Of a stretch of DNA of 12,979 bases, positions 1 through 6,854 are shown piece after piece. The stretch spans positions 1 to 12,979 of the forward strand of contig JAFWBF010000229.1 in assembly GCA_017507285.1 (NCBI GenBank). The letters run 5' to 3'. Both the position numbers and the translations under genes were made by a program. This stretch comes from Bacteroidales bacterium (GTDB taxonomy: Bacteria > Bacteroidota > Bacteroidia > Bacteroidales > P3). The notes below the pieces were generated by a model, which was given only the letters and a program-made list of their open reading frames with translations, was not told the DNA's origin and ran no database searches. Positions within the stretch are counted from its first letter, which is position 1, and the number at the start of each line of letters is the position of its first letter.

Positions 1-1
1 C

Positions 2-1537
2 CGTGCTGTAGGTTTCCTTTTACGCAAGTCGGCGGTAACGTTTGTGTTGTACATCTTGCTGTCGGTGGTAGCTATATTCGGGTTTTTGAAATGGCCGTCG
101 TCGTTTATTCCCAACGAGGACCAAGGTTTCTTTGTAGCCCAGGTGCAGCTCGAAGATGGGGCTTCGCAGCACCAGACCACCATGGCTTTGAACAAGGTGT
201 TTGACATATTAGACACTATTCCCGAAGTAGAAAACTATCTTTCCATCAATGGTTTTTCGATGTTGCAAGGTTCGGCCATGTCTAACTATGCCACACTTTA
301 TGTTATGCTCAAGCCATGGGACGAACGCCGGAGTAAAGACCAATCGGGCGATGCTGTGGTGGCACGCTTCAACAGGGCGGCTGCTCGTATAGCCGACGCT
401 TCGATCCAAGCCTTTGTACCACCACCAATTCCGGGCCTTGGCAGTACGGGCGGTTTCGAGCTTATGCTTCAAAACAACAATAATGCTCCGCTTGCCGATA
501 TGCAGGCTATGGTGGAAAACATTGTAGATGCCGCTCCCTCTACGCCTGGACTTATGTACCTGAGCAGTGGCTTCAGTGCTTCGGTACCACAGAAGTATCT
601 GAATATAGACCGCGACAAGGTGAAGATGCAAAAGCTGCAGATTGGCGATGTGTTTTCGACCCTCTCGGCCTACATGGCTTCGGCCTACGTGAACGACTTT
701 GTCAAGTATGGCCGTGTGTACAAGGTGCTTCTCGAGTCGGATGCCGGCAGCCGTGCCAACGTCAACAACATATTGGGCCTTACGGTAAAGAACGCCGATG
801 GCGAGATGGTGCCTTTCTCGTCGTTCACCACCATTGAGGATAGGCTTGGCCCCAACGTTATTACCCGTTACAACCTTTACCCCTCGGCATCCATTATGGG
901 TATGGGTAGCGTGGGTACCAGTTCGGGGCAAGCTCTCGGTGTGATGGAAAACCTTGTAAACGACAAGGCCGGCAACGCCTATGCCTACCAGTGGACCGGT
1001 ACCGCCTTTCAGGAGCAAAGGGCAGGAAGCAGCACAATGGTCATATTCTTGTTGGCAATATTTGTAGTGCTTATGGTTTTGGCGGCACAGTACGAGAGCC
1101 TCACCTCGCCTTTCGCCGTCGTTATGGGATTGCCCATAGCACTGCTTGGAGTAATAATAGGGTGCTTGATAATGGGTGAATCGCTAAGTGTTTACTCTCA
1201 GATAGGTATAATACTGCTTATAGGCTTGGCAGCCAAGAATGCTATACTTATCGTAGAGTTTGCTCGCGACTATCGTAAAGAAGGAGCCACCATACGTAGG
1301 GCTGCCGCCGAAGCCGGCGAGGTGCGTTTTCGCCCTATCATCATGACCTCGCTGGCCTTTATCCTTGGGGTCTACCCCTTGGTGGTGGCCTCCGGTGCCG
1401 GTGCGGTGGCTAGGGTGTCGCTCGGAACGGCAGTGTTCTTCGGAATGCTGGTATCCACAATACTCGGAACACTATTCATTCCAAGCTACTACGAGTGGTG
1501 GGAAAAGATACAGACACGCTTTTCGCGTAAGAAATAA
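2..1537 (+). CDS. RND multidrug efflux pump inner-membrane subunit (AcrB/HAE1 family), C-terminal half
   Basis: This is the proton-driven inner-membrane pump of a tripartite efflux system that works with a periplasmic adaptor and an outer-membrane channel. The frame is open to the left edge, so the gene is 5'-truncated; the GTG at 44 lies inside it and is not a start. The 511 residues present are about half of the usual roughly 1,040. In order they show transmembrane helix 7 (about fragment residues 8-30), the motif FIPNEDQGFF typical of HAE1 pumps, the second periplasmic porter and docking region (with YQWTGTAFQE near its end), then helices 8-12. The helix-10 signature GLAAKNAILIVEFA and the later RPIIMTSLAFILGVYPL match AcrB closely. 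The proton-relay aspartates on helix 4 are outside the window. The substrate cannot be read from sequence. The downstream gene is convergent, so this is the last gene of its transcription unit. Confidence 0.96.
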   Translation, partial: RAVGFLLRKSAVTFVLYILLSVVAIFGFLKWPSSFIPNEDQGFFVAQVQLEDGASQHQTTMALNKVFDILDTIPEVENYLSINGFSMLQGSAMSNYATLYVMLKPWDERRSKDQSGDAVVARFNRAAARIADASIQAFVPPPIPGLGSTGGFELMLQNNNNAPLADMQAMVENIVDAAPSTPGLMYLSSGFSASVPQKYLNIDRDKVKMQKLQIGDVFSTLSAYMASAYVNDFVKYGRVYKVLLESDAGSRANVNNILGLTVKNADGEMVPFSSFTTIEDRLGPNVITRYNLYPSASIMGMGSVGTSSGQALGVMENLVNDKAGNAYAYQWTGTAFQEQRAGSSTMVIFLLAIFVVLMVLAAQYESLTSPFAVVMGLPIALLGVIIGCLIMGESLSVYSQIGIILLIGLAAKNAILIVEFARDYRKEGATIRRAAAEAGEVRFRPIIMTSLAFILGVYPLVVASGAGAVARVSLGTAVFFGMLVSTILGTLFIPSYYEWWEKIQTRFSRKK

Positions 1538-1574
1538 TCTGCCTCCGGCTTGGACATCAGATGTGTAGACCCGA

Positions 1575-1625
1575 CATTTTTTTTCGAAACCTACGGCCTC
1601 ATGCCATCGGTTTCGGAAAAAAATG
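1575..1625. repeat. Long inverted repeat between convergent genes, possible transcript-end hairpin
   Basis: CATTTTTTTTCGAAACC (1575-1591) pairs with GGTTTCGGAAAAAAATG (1609-1625): 17 bp with one G-U pair, around a 17-nt loop. It sits between the stop of the RND gene and the end of the convergent HU gene, where a bidirectional terminator is expected. The polarity is odd. On either strand the T-run is on the 5' arm and the A-run on the 3' arm, so no U-tract follows a GC-rich stem as in a standard intrinsic terminator. It may still stabilise 3' ends. The rest of 1538-1688 shows nothing else convincing apart from the small palindrome ACATCAGATGT at 1554-1564. Confidence 0.7.
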
Positions 1626-1688
1626 TTTTCTTTTGCCATTAGCCTAAGCTCAAATTATCCCCCTCTCGTCCTCGGCCACTGCCTCTCA

Positions 1689-2126
1689 TTATTGTTCCTC
1701 ATCCTTCTTTTTGCGAGGGTGGGTATCGGCTTCAAACACACGCTTGTCCACAAGTTCCACACCGGTTTCTTTGATTCTTTTACGAAAGTGTTGCGATGGT
1801 TCAAACCTTACACCTTTGTTCGATATCGTAAATTGGTTTACCTTGTCGGGATCATCCACAGCATGAGCATGAATGGTAGGATAAAACGACCCTATGTTTT
1901 TAAGTTTTACAACGTTGCCTGTGCTTACATGCAGGCTGATGCGGTCTTCCAAAGCCATCAAAACAAGCATTACATCGGCAGGGCTGGCGGTACTCATTTT
2001 AGAGATTTCTTCGGCCAAACGCTCATCGTCGATATAACTTCGATAGCTTATTTTGGCCAAAAAACGATTTGTCATCTTACCATTTTTCAATACCTTCTGG
2101 TGTTTTTTTATATATCCGTATGCCAT
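1689..2126 (-). CDS. HU-family (DNABII) DNA-binding protein, Bacteroidota extended type
   Basis: A nucleoid-associated protein of 145 residues predicted to bind and bend DNA as a dimer. The HU fold is recognisable: a helical N-terminal part with DERLAEEISKMSTASPADVMLVLMALEDRI (residues about 34-63, quoted in pieces by the family pattern), then the strand VVKLKNIGSF (about 72-81) that leads into the DNA-contacting arm, then a basic tail with HPRKKKDEEQ. It is longer than the roughly 90 residues of classical HU; the N-terminal leader (MAYGYIKKHQKVLKNGK) and the C-terminal extension fit the Bacteroidota HU-like subfamily often called HU-HIG. The ATG at 2124-2126 on the minus strand has an AT-rich leader and no clear Shine-Dalgarno. 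It diverges from the small membrane protein gene, with the 22-bp array between them. Which sites it binds is unknown. Confidence 0.9.
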   Translation of the reverse strand: MAYGYIKKHQKVLKNGKMTNRFLAKISYRSYIDDERLAEEISKMSTASPADVMLVLMALEDRISLHVSTGNVVKLKNIGSFYPTIHAHAVDDPDKVNQFTISNKGVRFEPSQHFRKRIKETGVELVDKRVFEADTHPRKKKDEEQ

Positions 2127-2200
2127 AATATAAATTGTTTAATTGTTGATATAAATTATTTTCTTTCAATGTTTTAATTCCGTTTTCGAGGACTTTTCGA

Positions 2201-2219
2201 GCCGCCTTCGCAAGGAGGC
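2201..2219. repeat. Small imperfect hairpin next to a short direct repeat
   Basis: GCCgCCTT-cgc-AAGGaGGC forms a stem of 3 + 4 bp with one mismatch and a 3-nt loop. Just upstream, TTTTCGAG occurs twice, at 2183-2190 and 2194-2201 (11 bp apart). These lie in the upstream region of the minus-strand HU gene. No function is assigned; they may be part of its leader or regulatory region. Confidence 0.4.
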
Positions 2220-2272
2220 CTTTGGCTTATCGTTACATATATGGTAGCATCCTCGTTATATATATAGTATCG

Positions 2273-2506
2273 TTTACGTTAGAAATCTTACGCCTTTACG
2301 TTAGAAATATTGTCTACTTACGGTGTAAGTAAAATTTCCTCACACTGTGAGTAGCCACTGCTCACACTGTGAGGAATAGCTACTCACATCGTGAGTAGAT
2401 ACTGCTCACGATGTGAGCGAATTGTATTTCTTGCGATGATTGACCCATATTTCCTACGATGATTGACCCATACTTCTTACGATGATTGACCCATACTTCT
2501 TACGAT
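2273..2506. repeat. Array of diverged 22-bp then 23-bp units with palindromic cores
   Basis: Units begin at 2273, 2295, 2317, 2339, 2361, 2383, 2405 and 2427, each exactly 22 bp from the last, then at 2450, 2473 and 2496 at 23 bp. Their 13-bp cores are TTTACGTTAGAAA (twice), CTTACGGTGTAAG, CTCACACTGTGAG (twice), CTCACATCGTGAG and CTCACGATGTGAG. The last five are perfect hyphenated palindromes, CTCAC-NNN-GTGAG or the CTTAC/GTAAG form. The final block repeats a core TTACGATGATTGACCCATA, with two nearly identical copies, one more diverged, and a cut-off fourth. Sequence changes along the array but the phase is kept. It lies between the divergent HU gene and the small membrane protein gene. Possible roles are multi-site protein binding on one DNA face or a non-functional expanding repeat. 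It lacks the repeat-spacer structure of CRISPR. Confidence 0.85.
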
Positions 2507-2551
2507 AAGCCAACGGGAGCGTGGCCTCGAGGCGAAAAACATCAAATAGCC

Positions 2552-2875
2552 ATGGCGGAAATAATAAATGAGGGTGTTTGTCGTTTTGTGATACAAATAT
2601 TTGATATTATGACCAAAAAAGAAACATCATTACCATCGTTGGCGGCCTGTTTGGCAATGGATGCCGTGGGAATGGCCAGCTATTTTCTGCCCCTGGTGGG
2701 CGAAACCTTCGATGCCCTTTGGGCGGTGGTGGCTGCAGTGGTCTTTTACCGCTGGTTTCGTTCGCCCATAGGGGCAATGACAGCGGCGGCCGAAGAGCTG
2801 TTGCCAAAAACCGACATCGTGCCTACGTTTACGATTGCCTACTTTATTTTTAGGCCTAAGGCCGCAAAAAAATAA
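2552..2875 (+). CDS. Small conserved membrane protein, Bacteroidota hypothetical
   Basis: A protein of 107 residues from this ATG. It resembles, from memory of the family, a small Bacteroidota membrane protein with a pattern of Asp-Ala-x-Gly-Met-x-Ser-Tyr-x-x-Pro followed by Gly-Glu, a tryptophan-containing helix, and a C-terminal EELLP-x-TD-x-x-PTFTI stretch. Here these are MDAVGMASYFLPLVGE (residues about 36-51), LWAVVAAVVFYRWF (56-69) and EELLPKTDIVPTFTIAYF (81-98). Two or three membrane-associated segments are likely. No enzymatic motif is seen and the function is unknown. The start is uncertain: the ATG at 2609 would give 88 residues, closer to the size I expect, and the DNA between 2552 and 2609 is AT-rich, unlike the body of the gene. 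A TTG at 2486 falls inside the repeat array and is unlikely. The 23-bp repeats end about 45 bp before the chosen start. Confidence 0.72.
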   Translation: MAEIINEGVCRFVIQIFDIMTKKETSLPSLAACLAMDAVGMASYFLPLVGETFDALWAVVAAVVFYRWFRSPIGAMTAAAEELLPKTDIVPTFTIAYFIFRPKAAKK

Positions 2876-2960
2876 AACCTCCTACACCTCCGGCATCGGT
2901 AGGTCTAGAGGCCAAGGGTTTACACTTACAATGAGTTGCAAGCCTTTGGGTAATGATGTG

Positions 2961-4394
2961 CTAACGAATTACCTCTGCCAAATCTTTCAGCCTAAAAAGG
3001 CGTAGGCCAAAGAGCATTGCCACCATGGCTACGCCAACCACTGCAATATGCCATATCCAATGTATTCCAAGATGGCTTAGTCCAAAATTGATGCCTGCCA
3101 CTATACATATATATATAAGTAGCCGCAGGGTTGTGGGCCAACCTATCTTGAATTGGAATATCCTCATGGCCACCACCATTTGGGATATGGCCACAAAACT
3201 TTGGGTGCCAACGCTGGTCCATGCCGACCCTACCTCGGCATAGCGGGGGATAAGTACGAGGTTTAAAACAACGTTGATACACAAGGCTATTGCCGAAAGG
3301 ATGTTGAGCTGTCGAAGGCTGTTGTTGGCCGTAAGAAGGGTGCCAAACACGTAGGTAACCGATATGGGTACAAAGCCAAAGATGAGCACCTTAAACACAT
3401 TGGCCGACTGTGCAGCGTGGCTCTCGTAGAGCACCGCCATCAGTTCCTCGGCAAGGCACGAAAGGCTTATGGCTATGCCGGCCGAAAAGGCAAACACACA
3501 TACAAACACGTTGCGACTGATGGGACGAACGTCATCGTTGTTTTTCAGCATTTTGGCATACACCGGCAGCAGTGGCACCGATACTAGGTAAGCCAGCATT
3601 ACTAGCGCATCAAGCAGCCTATAGGCTCCGGCATATATACCGGCCGATAGATTACCCGACGGCAAAAGACGCTCAAGCATAATGGGGTCTATACGGTTGT
3701 ACGATGCCATCAGCAGCACCAGAAGCGCAAAAGGAAGGCTACGACGGACTATGGCTATACTGAAAGCAGGGTTGAGGCGCAGCTTACGTAGGTGGGTTTG
3801 GCCAACGAGTGCCACCAACGCCACTCCGGCGGTGATAAGGTATGAAAGGGTTTGTGCTCCTATAAACCACTCTATGCGAAACGGACCCTCACAAATGTTG
3901 CCCCAAAGCAAAAGGCTGCAAAAAATTATCATCAACATGCGATCCATAATAGAGAGCACACTGTCGGTCTTAAACATCAGTAGCCCCGAGAAGTTTGACC
4001 TAAGATACAGAATAAGCGAATTTAGAAATTGGTTCAAACACATCCATGCTAGCAAAAGAAACTCTCTGCCTCGGTAGCCAACAGCCCAACCTACAGCAAA
4101 TGTAACCAATACAAACACCGCAAATAGTATGAGCTTTATGCCCAATATGCCCGAAAGATGTTTGCTTATAAGCTGGCTGTGCTGAGCAATGTTTTTGTTG
4201 TTGAAATTGGTGATACCCAAGTCAAGCAGTATGTTGAAGATATAGGTAAAATTAAAAATAGCAAAGTACAAGCCAAACTCTTCGGCCCCAACAGCGTTTT
4301 GCACACCCACATCAATGCCCAAAATCCAAAACGGTTTTATAAGAATATTGAGTAGCAAAAACAATAATATACTCGAAAAAAGTTTCTTGTGCAT
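2961..4394 (-). CDS. Polysaccharide/oligosaccharide flippase (Wzx-like, MOP superfamily)
   Basis: A multi-pass inner-membrane protein of 477 residues, the usual length for lipid-linked oligosaccharide flippases, which turn undecaprenyl-linked sugar units to the periplasmic face for surface polysaccharide assembly. The N-terminal block is characteristic of Bacteroidota members: KPFWILGIDVGVQNAVGAEE, then FGLYFAIFNFTYIFNILLDL and GITNFNNKNIAQ (residues about 20-71). Alternating hydrophobic stretches consistent with 12-14 helices continue to the C-terminus. There are no glycosyltransferase or polymerase genes nearby, so it is not in an obvious capsule or O-antigen cluster and the substrate cannot be inferred. 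The ATG at 4392-4394 on the minus strand directly precedes a hydrophobic first helix (KKLFSSILLFLLLN). It is divergent from the isomerase operon and convergent with the small membrane protein gene; the 85 bp between the two stops shows no clear terminator. Confidence 0.9.
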   Translation of the reverse strand: MHKKLFSSILLFLLLNILIKPFWILGIDVGVQNAVGAEEFGLYFAIFNFTYIFNILLDLGITNFNNKNIAQHSQLISKHLSGILGIKLILFAVFVLVTFAVGWAVGYRGREFLLLAWMCLNQFLNSLILYLRSNFSGLLMFKTDSVLSIMDRMLMIIFCSLLLWGNICEGPFRIEWFIGAQTLSYLITAGVALVALVGQTHLRKLRLNPAFSIAIVRRSLPFALLVLLMASYNRIDPIMLERLLPSGNLSAGIYAGAYRLLDALVMLAYLVSVPLLPVYAKMLKNNDDVRPISRNVFVCVFAFSAGIAISLSCLAEELMAVLYESHAAQSANVFKVLIFGFVPISVTYVFGTLLTANNSLRQLNILSAIALCINVVLNLVLIPRYAEVGSAWTSVGTQSFVAISQMVVAMRIFQFKIGWPTTLRLLIYICIVAGINFGLSHLGIHWIWHIAVVGVAMVAMLFGLRLFRLKDLAEVIR

Positions 4395-4763
4395 ATACCT
4401 TAATTGTAATTTATTTCATAATAACTATGAATTTAAAGTTTTATTTTCATCACCATCCCACTATATGATACATTACATTTAAACTTAAAGATTAACGCTC
4501 TTATTTATAAGTTGTTCCATTGTAAAATTTCTGTTGGAATAGTTTAAAACTCACGGAGTTTGGGAGTGTTTTGAACCCCGGTAGAGGGCAGATATTTTCA
4601 TCTAATAGAGAAAATATTTTTATATGTCGATAATTTTTAATACTTTTGCAATAATTTTTCGGTTGCTTGTCCAACGCCATACAAAAGGTTATAATTTGTT
4701 AGCAAGGCAATAAAAACGAAAGAATTGCATTATATAACACGAATAAAAATAAAACACGAAATA
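4395..4763. other. Divergent intergenic region (flippase / isomerase operon)
   Basis: This 369-bp AT-rich stretch holds the start regions of two divergent genes. It has a small palindrome, AAACTC-acg-GAGTTT (4547-4561), followed by GGGAGTGTTTTGAACCCC. In reverse complement this loosely resembles the AAACTCCCA-containing units of the right-hand 22-bp array. It also has two -7 promoter candidates for the plus-strand operon (4641 and 4690). No promoter matching the Bacteroidota consensus was found for the flippase direction. No open frame here looks coding. Confidence 0.55.
4641..4648 (+). promoter_or_regulatory. Bacteroidota -7 promoter element TACTTTTG, upstream of the isomerase operon
   Basis: TACTTTTG is an exact match to the TAnnTTTG -7 consensus of the Bacteroidota primary sigma factor. 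The -33 region (around 4617-4620) is only TTTT, so that half is weak. Transcription would start near 4655, giving a leader of about 110 nt. An alternative is TATAATTTG at 4690-4698, which has one extra base between its halves but a TTG about 20 bp upstream (4667-4669). Which one is used cannot be settled from sequence. Confidence 0.5.
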
Positions 4764-6842
4764 ATGAAGAAAACGTTTATCGTACTATTGTTTGGAGCTT
4801 TGATAGGTAATAGTTTGGAAGCTCAAGATGTAAATACCGATCCTATAGTAATGGAAATTGGAGATGAAAAGATTACACAGTCGGAATTTCTGAAAAATTT
4901 TCGTCAAGCCAATAGCGTTGGCGACAACGCTACAGCAGACCAAAAGCGTAAAGCCCTGAATGAATATGTTGACTTGTTTGTCAATTTCCGTTTAAAGATA
5001 AAAGAAGCCTTGGCCGAACGTTACGACACCGTGCCTTCGTTTGTAGAAGAATATTCTACTTATCGCAACGAGCTGGCAGCACCATATCTTATAGATTCGA
5101 AGTTGTTGGAAGAGATTTTGCAAGAGGTGTATCGTCGCAATCAGCAGGCTGTACGTGCCTCGCATATCATGGTGGCATTGCCCCGAAATCCTTCGCCCGA
5201 CGATACTTTAAAAGCCTACCAAAAGGCAATGGATATATACGAACAAGCCATAAAAAAGGGTGCCGACTTTAAGAAGTTGGCCATAGCATTGTCCGAAGAT
5301 CCATCGGCCAAAGATCATGTTTCGCCAACCTCGGGTCAAGAACTGAAAGGCAATGGGGGCGATTTGGGATACTTTACAGTGTTTGATATGGTATATCCTT
5401 TCGAAGAAGCAGCCTTTACTATGGAAGTAGGAGAGGTGTCCAAACCCGTACGTTCAAATTTCGGATACCATATCATTAAGTTGGTAGACAAGATTTCTAT
5501 TTATGGCAAATCCTCCATACAACATATATGGGTAGGCTCTATGTCGGACAAAGACGAAAACCGTATGATGAGCAGAATTAATGATGCATATCGAAGACTT
5601 TCGGAAGGTGAAGACTTCAACAAAGTAGTTCGTGATTGTAGCGAAGACAGGGCTACTATTCCGGTAAATGGTTTAATAGAAGATGTACCTGTTCAACGAA
5701 TGGTGCCTGAATATGTTAGCAAGATAGCCGAACTAAAAGTAGGTGAGTTTTCAAAACCTTTCAAAACAGATTTTGGATGGCATATAATAAAGGTGGTAAA
5801 AAAAGATACCATTGCACCATTTGAAGATATGAAGCCTTTCTATAAACAACGTATCTCTCGCGACCAACGAAGCAAGCAACCTCAAAATGTTTTTGTTGAA
5901 AACATGAAAGAAAAATACGGCTTTATAGACTATACTTCCAAAAATAAACAGGCTTTTGATGAATTGTTGTCGGCATTGACAGATTCGGTGTTCCGCGGAA
6001 CATGGGAAGCACCACAATTGAAAAACGGAGAAATGATGGCTTTTTCGTTTGCCGACAACCAATATACTGTAAATGATTTAGCAAAATACATAGAAGAAAC
6101 TCAAAAGAAATCCTTGAAAAAATATAAAGCTACTTATTTGAAAGAGCAGTTTGATGCCCTTGTAGGCAGAGAAATTATAGCCTATGCCAATGCCGGATTG
6201 GAAAAAGACTATCCCGAATTTAATGAATTGGTAAAGGATTATCGTAATGGCTTGTTGATATTTGCCTACAATGATGAAAAAGTATGGTCGAAGGCTATTA
6301 TTGATACAACGGGTTTGAAAGAGTTTTATGCACTAGAAAGCAAAAAGCATGATATAAGTAATCCCGACGAATCTATATATTTCTGGAAACAACGTGCCGA
6401 TGTAATGACTATAAGTGTCTTTGACTCCAACTGCATTGATGCTGCAAAAGCAATGAAGGTTGTGGAGAAAAATGCTTTCAAAGAAGGAATGACTAAGGAT
6501 AAGATGTACGATTTGTTGATGAAGAAATTGAAAAAGAAGAAATGTACAATAGATCCTCCTATGTATATAAGAAATGTAAAAGTTGAAAAAGATAATAATG
6601 AAGTAATCACACCTGAACAATTTAAGAAAGGTATTTATTCTGTAAAAACTACCAATGGCAAAGGTTACATTATAATAGTTGTAAAAGGTTTGATAGAGCC
6701 AACTGTCAAAGATTTGCGTGATGCTCGCGGATATTATATAAACGATTATCAAGCTTACTTGGAAAAACAATTGGTTGAAAACTTACGGAATAAATACAAG
6801 ATAACTGTTTATCGCGATATAATAGATAAAATCACTTTTTAA
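4764..6842 (+). CDS. Exported peptidyl-prolyl isomerase with two parvulin (PpiC-type) domains
   Basis: A periplasmic or surface-associated foldase of 692 residues, predicted to assist folding of envelope proteins. The ATG at 4764 gives a clean signal peptide (MKKTFIVLLFGALIGNSLEA, then QD); the in-frame TTG at 4725 would put thirteen polar residues in front and is rejected. After a helical SurA-N-like segment (about 30-128) come two parvulin domains: about 130-243, with RASHIMV, GGDLGYF and NFGYHIIKLV, and about 250-347, with SIQHIWV and DFGWHIIKVV. The second lacks the GGDLGYF-type loop (NGLIEDVPV stands in its place), so it may be structural rather than catalytic. The remaining 340 residues are lysine-rich and show no motif I recognise. 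It is first gene of the probable operon; the next start is 12 bp after its stop. Confidence 0.9.
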   Translation: MKKTFIVLLFGALIGNSLEAQDVNTDPIVMEIGDEKITQSEFLKNFRQANSVGDNATADQKRKALNEYVDLFVNFRLKIKEALAERYDTVPSFVEEYSTYRNELAAPYLIDSKLLEEILQEVYRRNQQAVRASHIMVALPRNPSPDDTLKAYQKAMDIYEQAIKKGADFKKLAIALSEDPSAKDHVSPTSGQELKGNGGDLGYFTVFDMVYPFEEAAFTMEVGEVSKPVRSNFGYHIIKLVDKISIYGKSSIQHIWVGSMSDKDENRMMSRINDAYRRLSEGEDFNKVVRDCSEDRATIPVNGLIEDVPVQRMVPEYVSKIAELKVGEFSKPFKTDFGWHIIKVVKKDTIAPFEDMKPFYKQRISRDQRSKQPQNVFVENMKEKYGFIDYTSKNKQAFDELLSALTDSVFRGTWEAPQLKNGEMMAFSFADNQYTVNDLAKYIEETQKKSLKKYKATYLKEQFDALVGREIIAYANAGLEKDYPEFNELVKDYRNGLLIFAYNDEKVWSKAIIDTTGLKEFYALESKKHDISNPDESIYFWKQRADVMTISVFDSNCIDAAKAMKVVEKNAFKEGMTKDKMYDLLMKKLKKKKCTIDPPMYIRNVKVEKDNNEVITPEQFKKGIYSVKTTNGKGYIIIVVKGLIEPTVKDLRDARGYYINDYQAYLEKQLVENLRNKYKITVYRDIIDKITF

Positions 6843-6854
6843 CCTTTGGGCAGT

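Noticed and set aside
44..46. GTG as the start of the RND pump gene
   Set aside because: The frame is open from base 2 and encodes residues that belong to the pump before transmembrane helix 7, so the gene enters from outside the window.
209..1018. Long minus-strand open frame of 269 codons
   Set aside because: It is antisense to the well-conserved porter domain of the RND pump and its translation (histidine- and arginine-rich, low complexity) matches no family.
1623..2177. Plus-strand open frame of 184 codons across the HU gene
   Set aside because: It is the complement of the HU-family gene; the minus-strand product has a clear family identity.
2273..2506. CRISPR array
   Set aside because: Units are contiguous at 22-23 bp, repeats are not constant, and there are no unique 30-bp spacers or nearby cas genes.
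2486..2551. TTG start at 2486 for the small membrane protein
   Set aside because: It falls within the tandem repeat copies, and the extra N-terminal residues are translated repeat sequence.
4725..4763. TTG start for the large isomerase
   Set aside because: It would put a polar stretch before the signal peptide; the ATG at 4764 gives a standard signal sequence.
6333..6770. Overlapping minus-strand open frames within the isomerase gene, rich in Phe, Ile and Tyr
   Set aside because: They are antisense products of lysine-rich AT-rich coding DNA, not membrane proteins.
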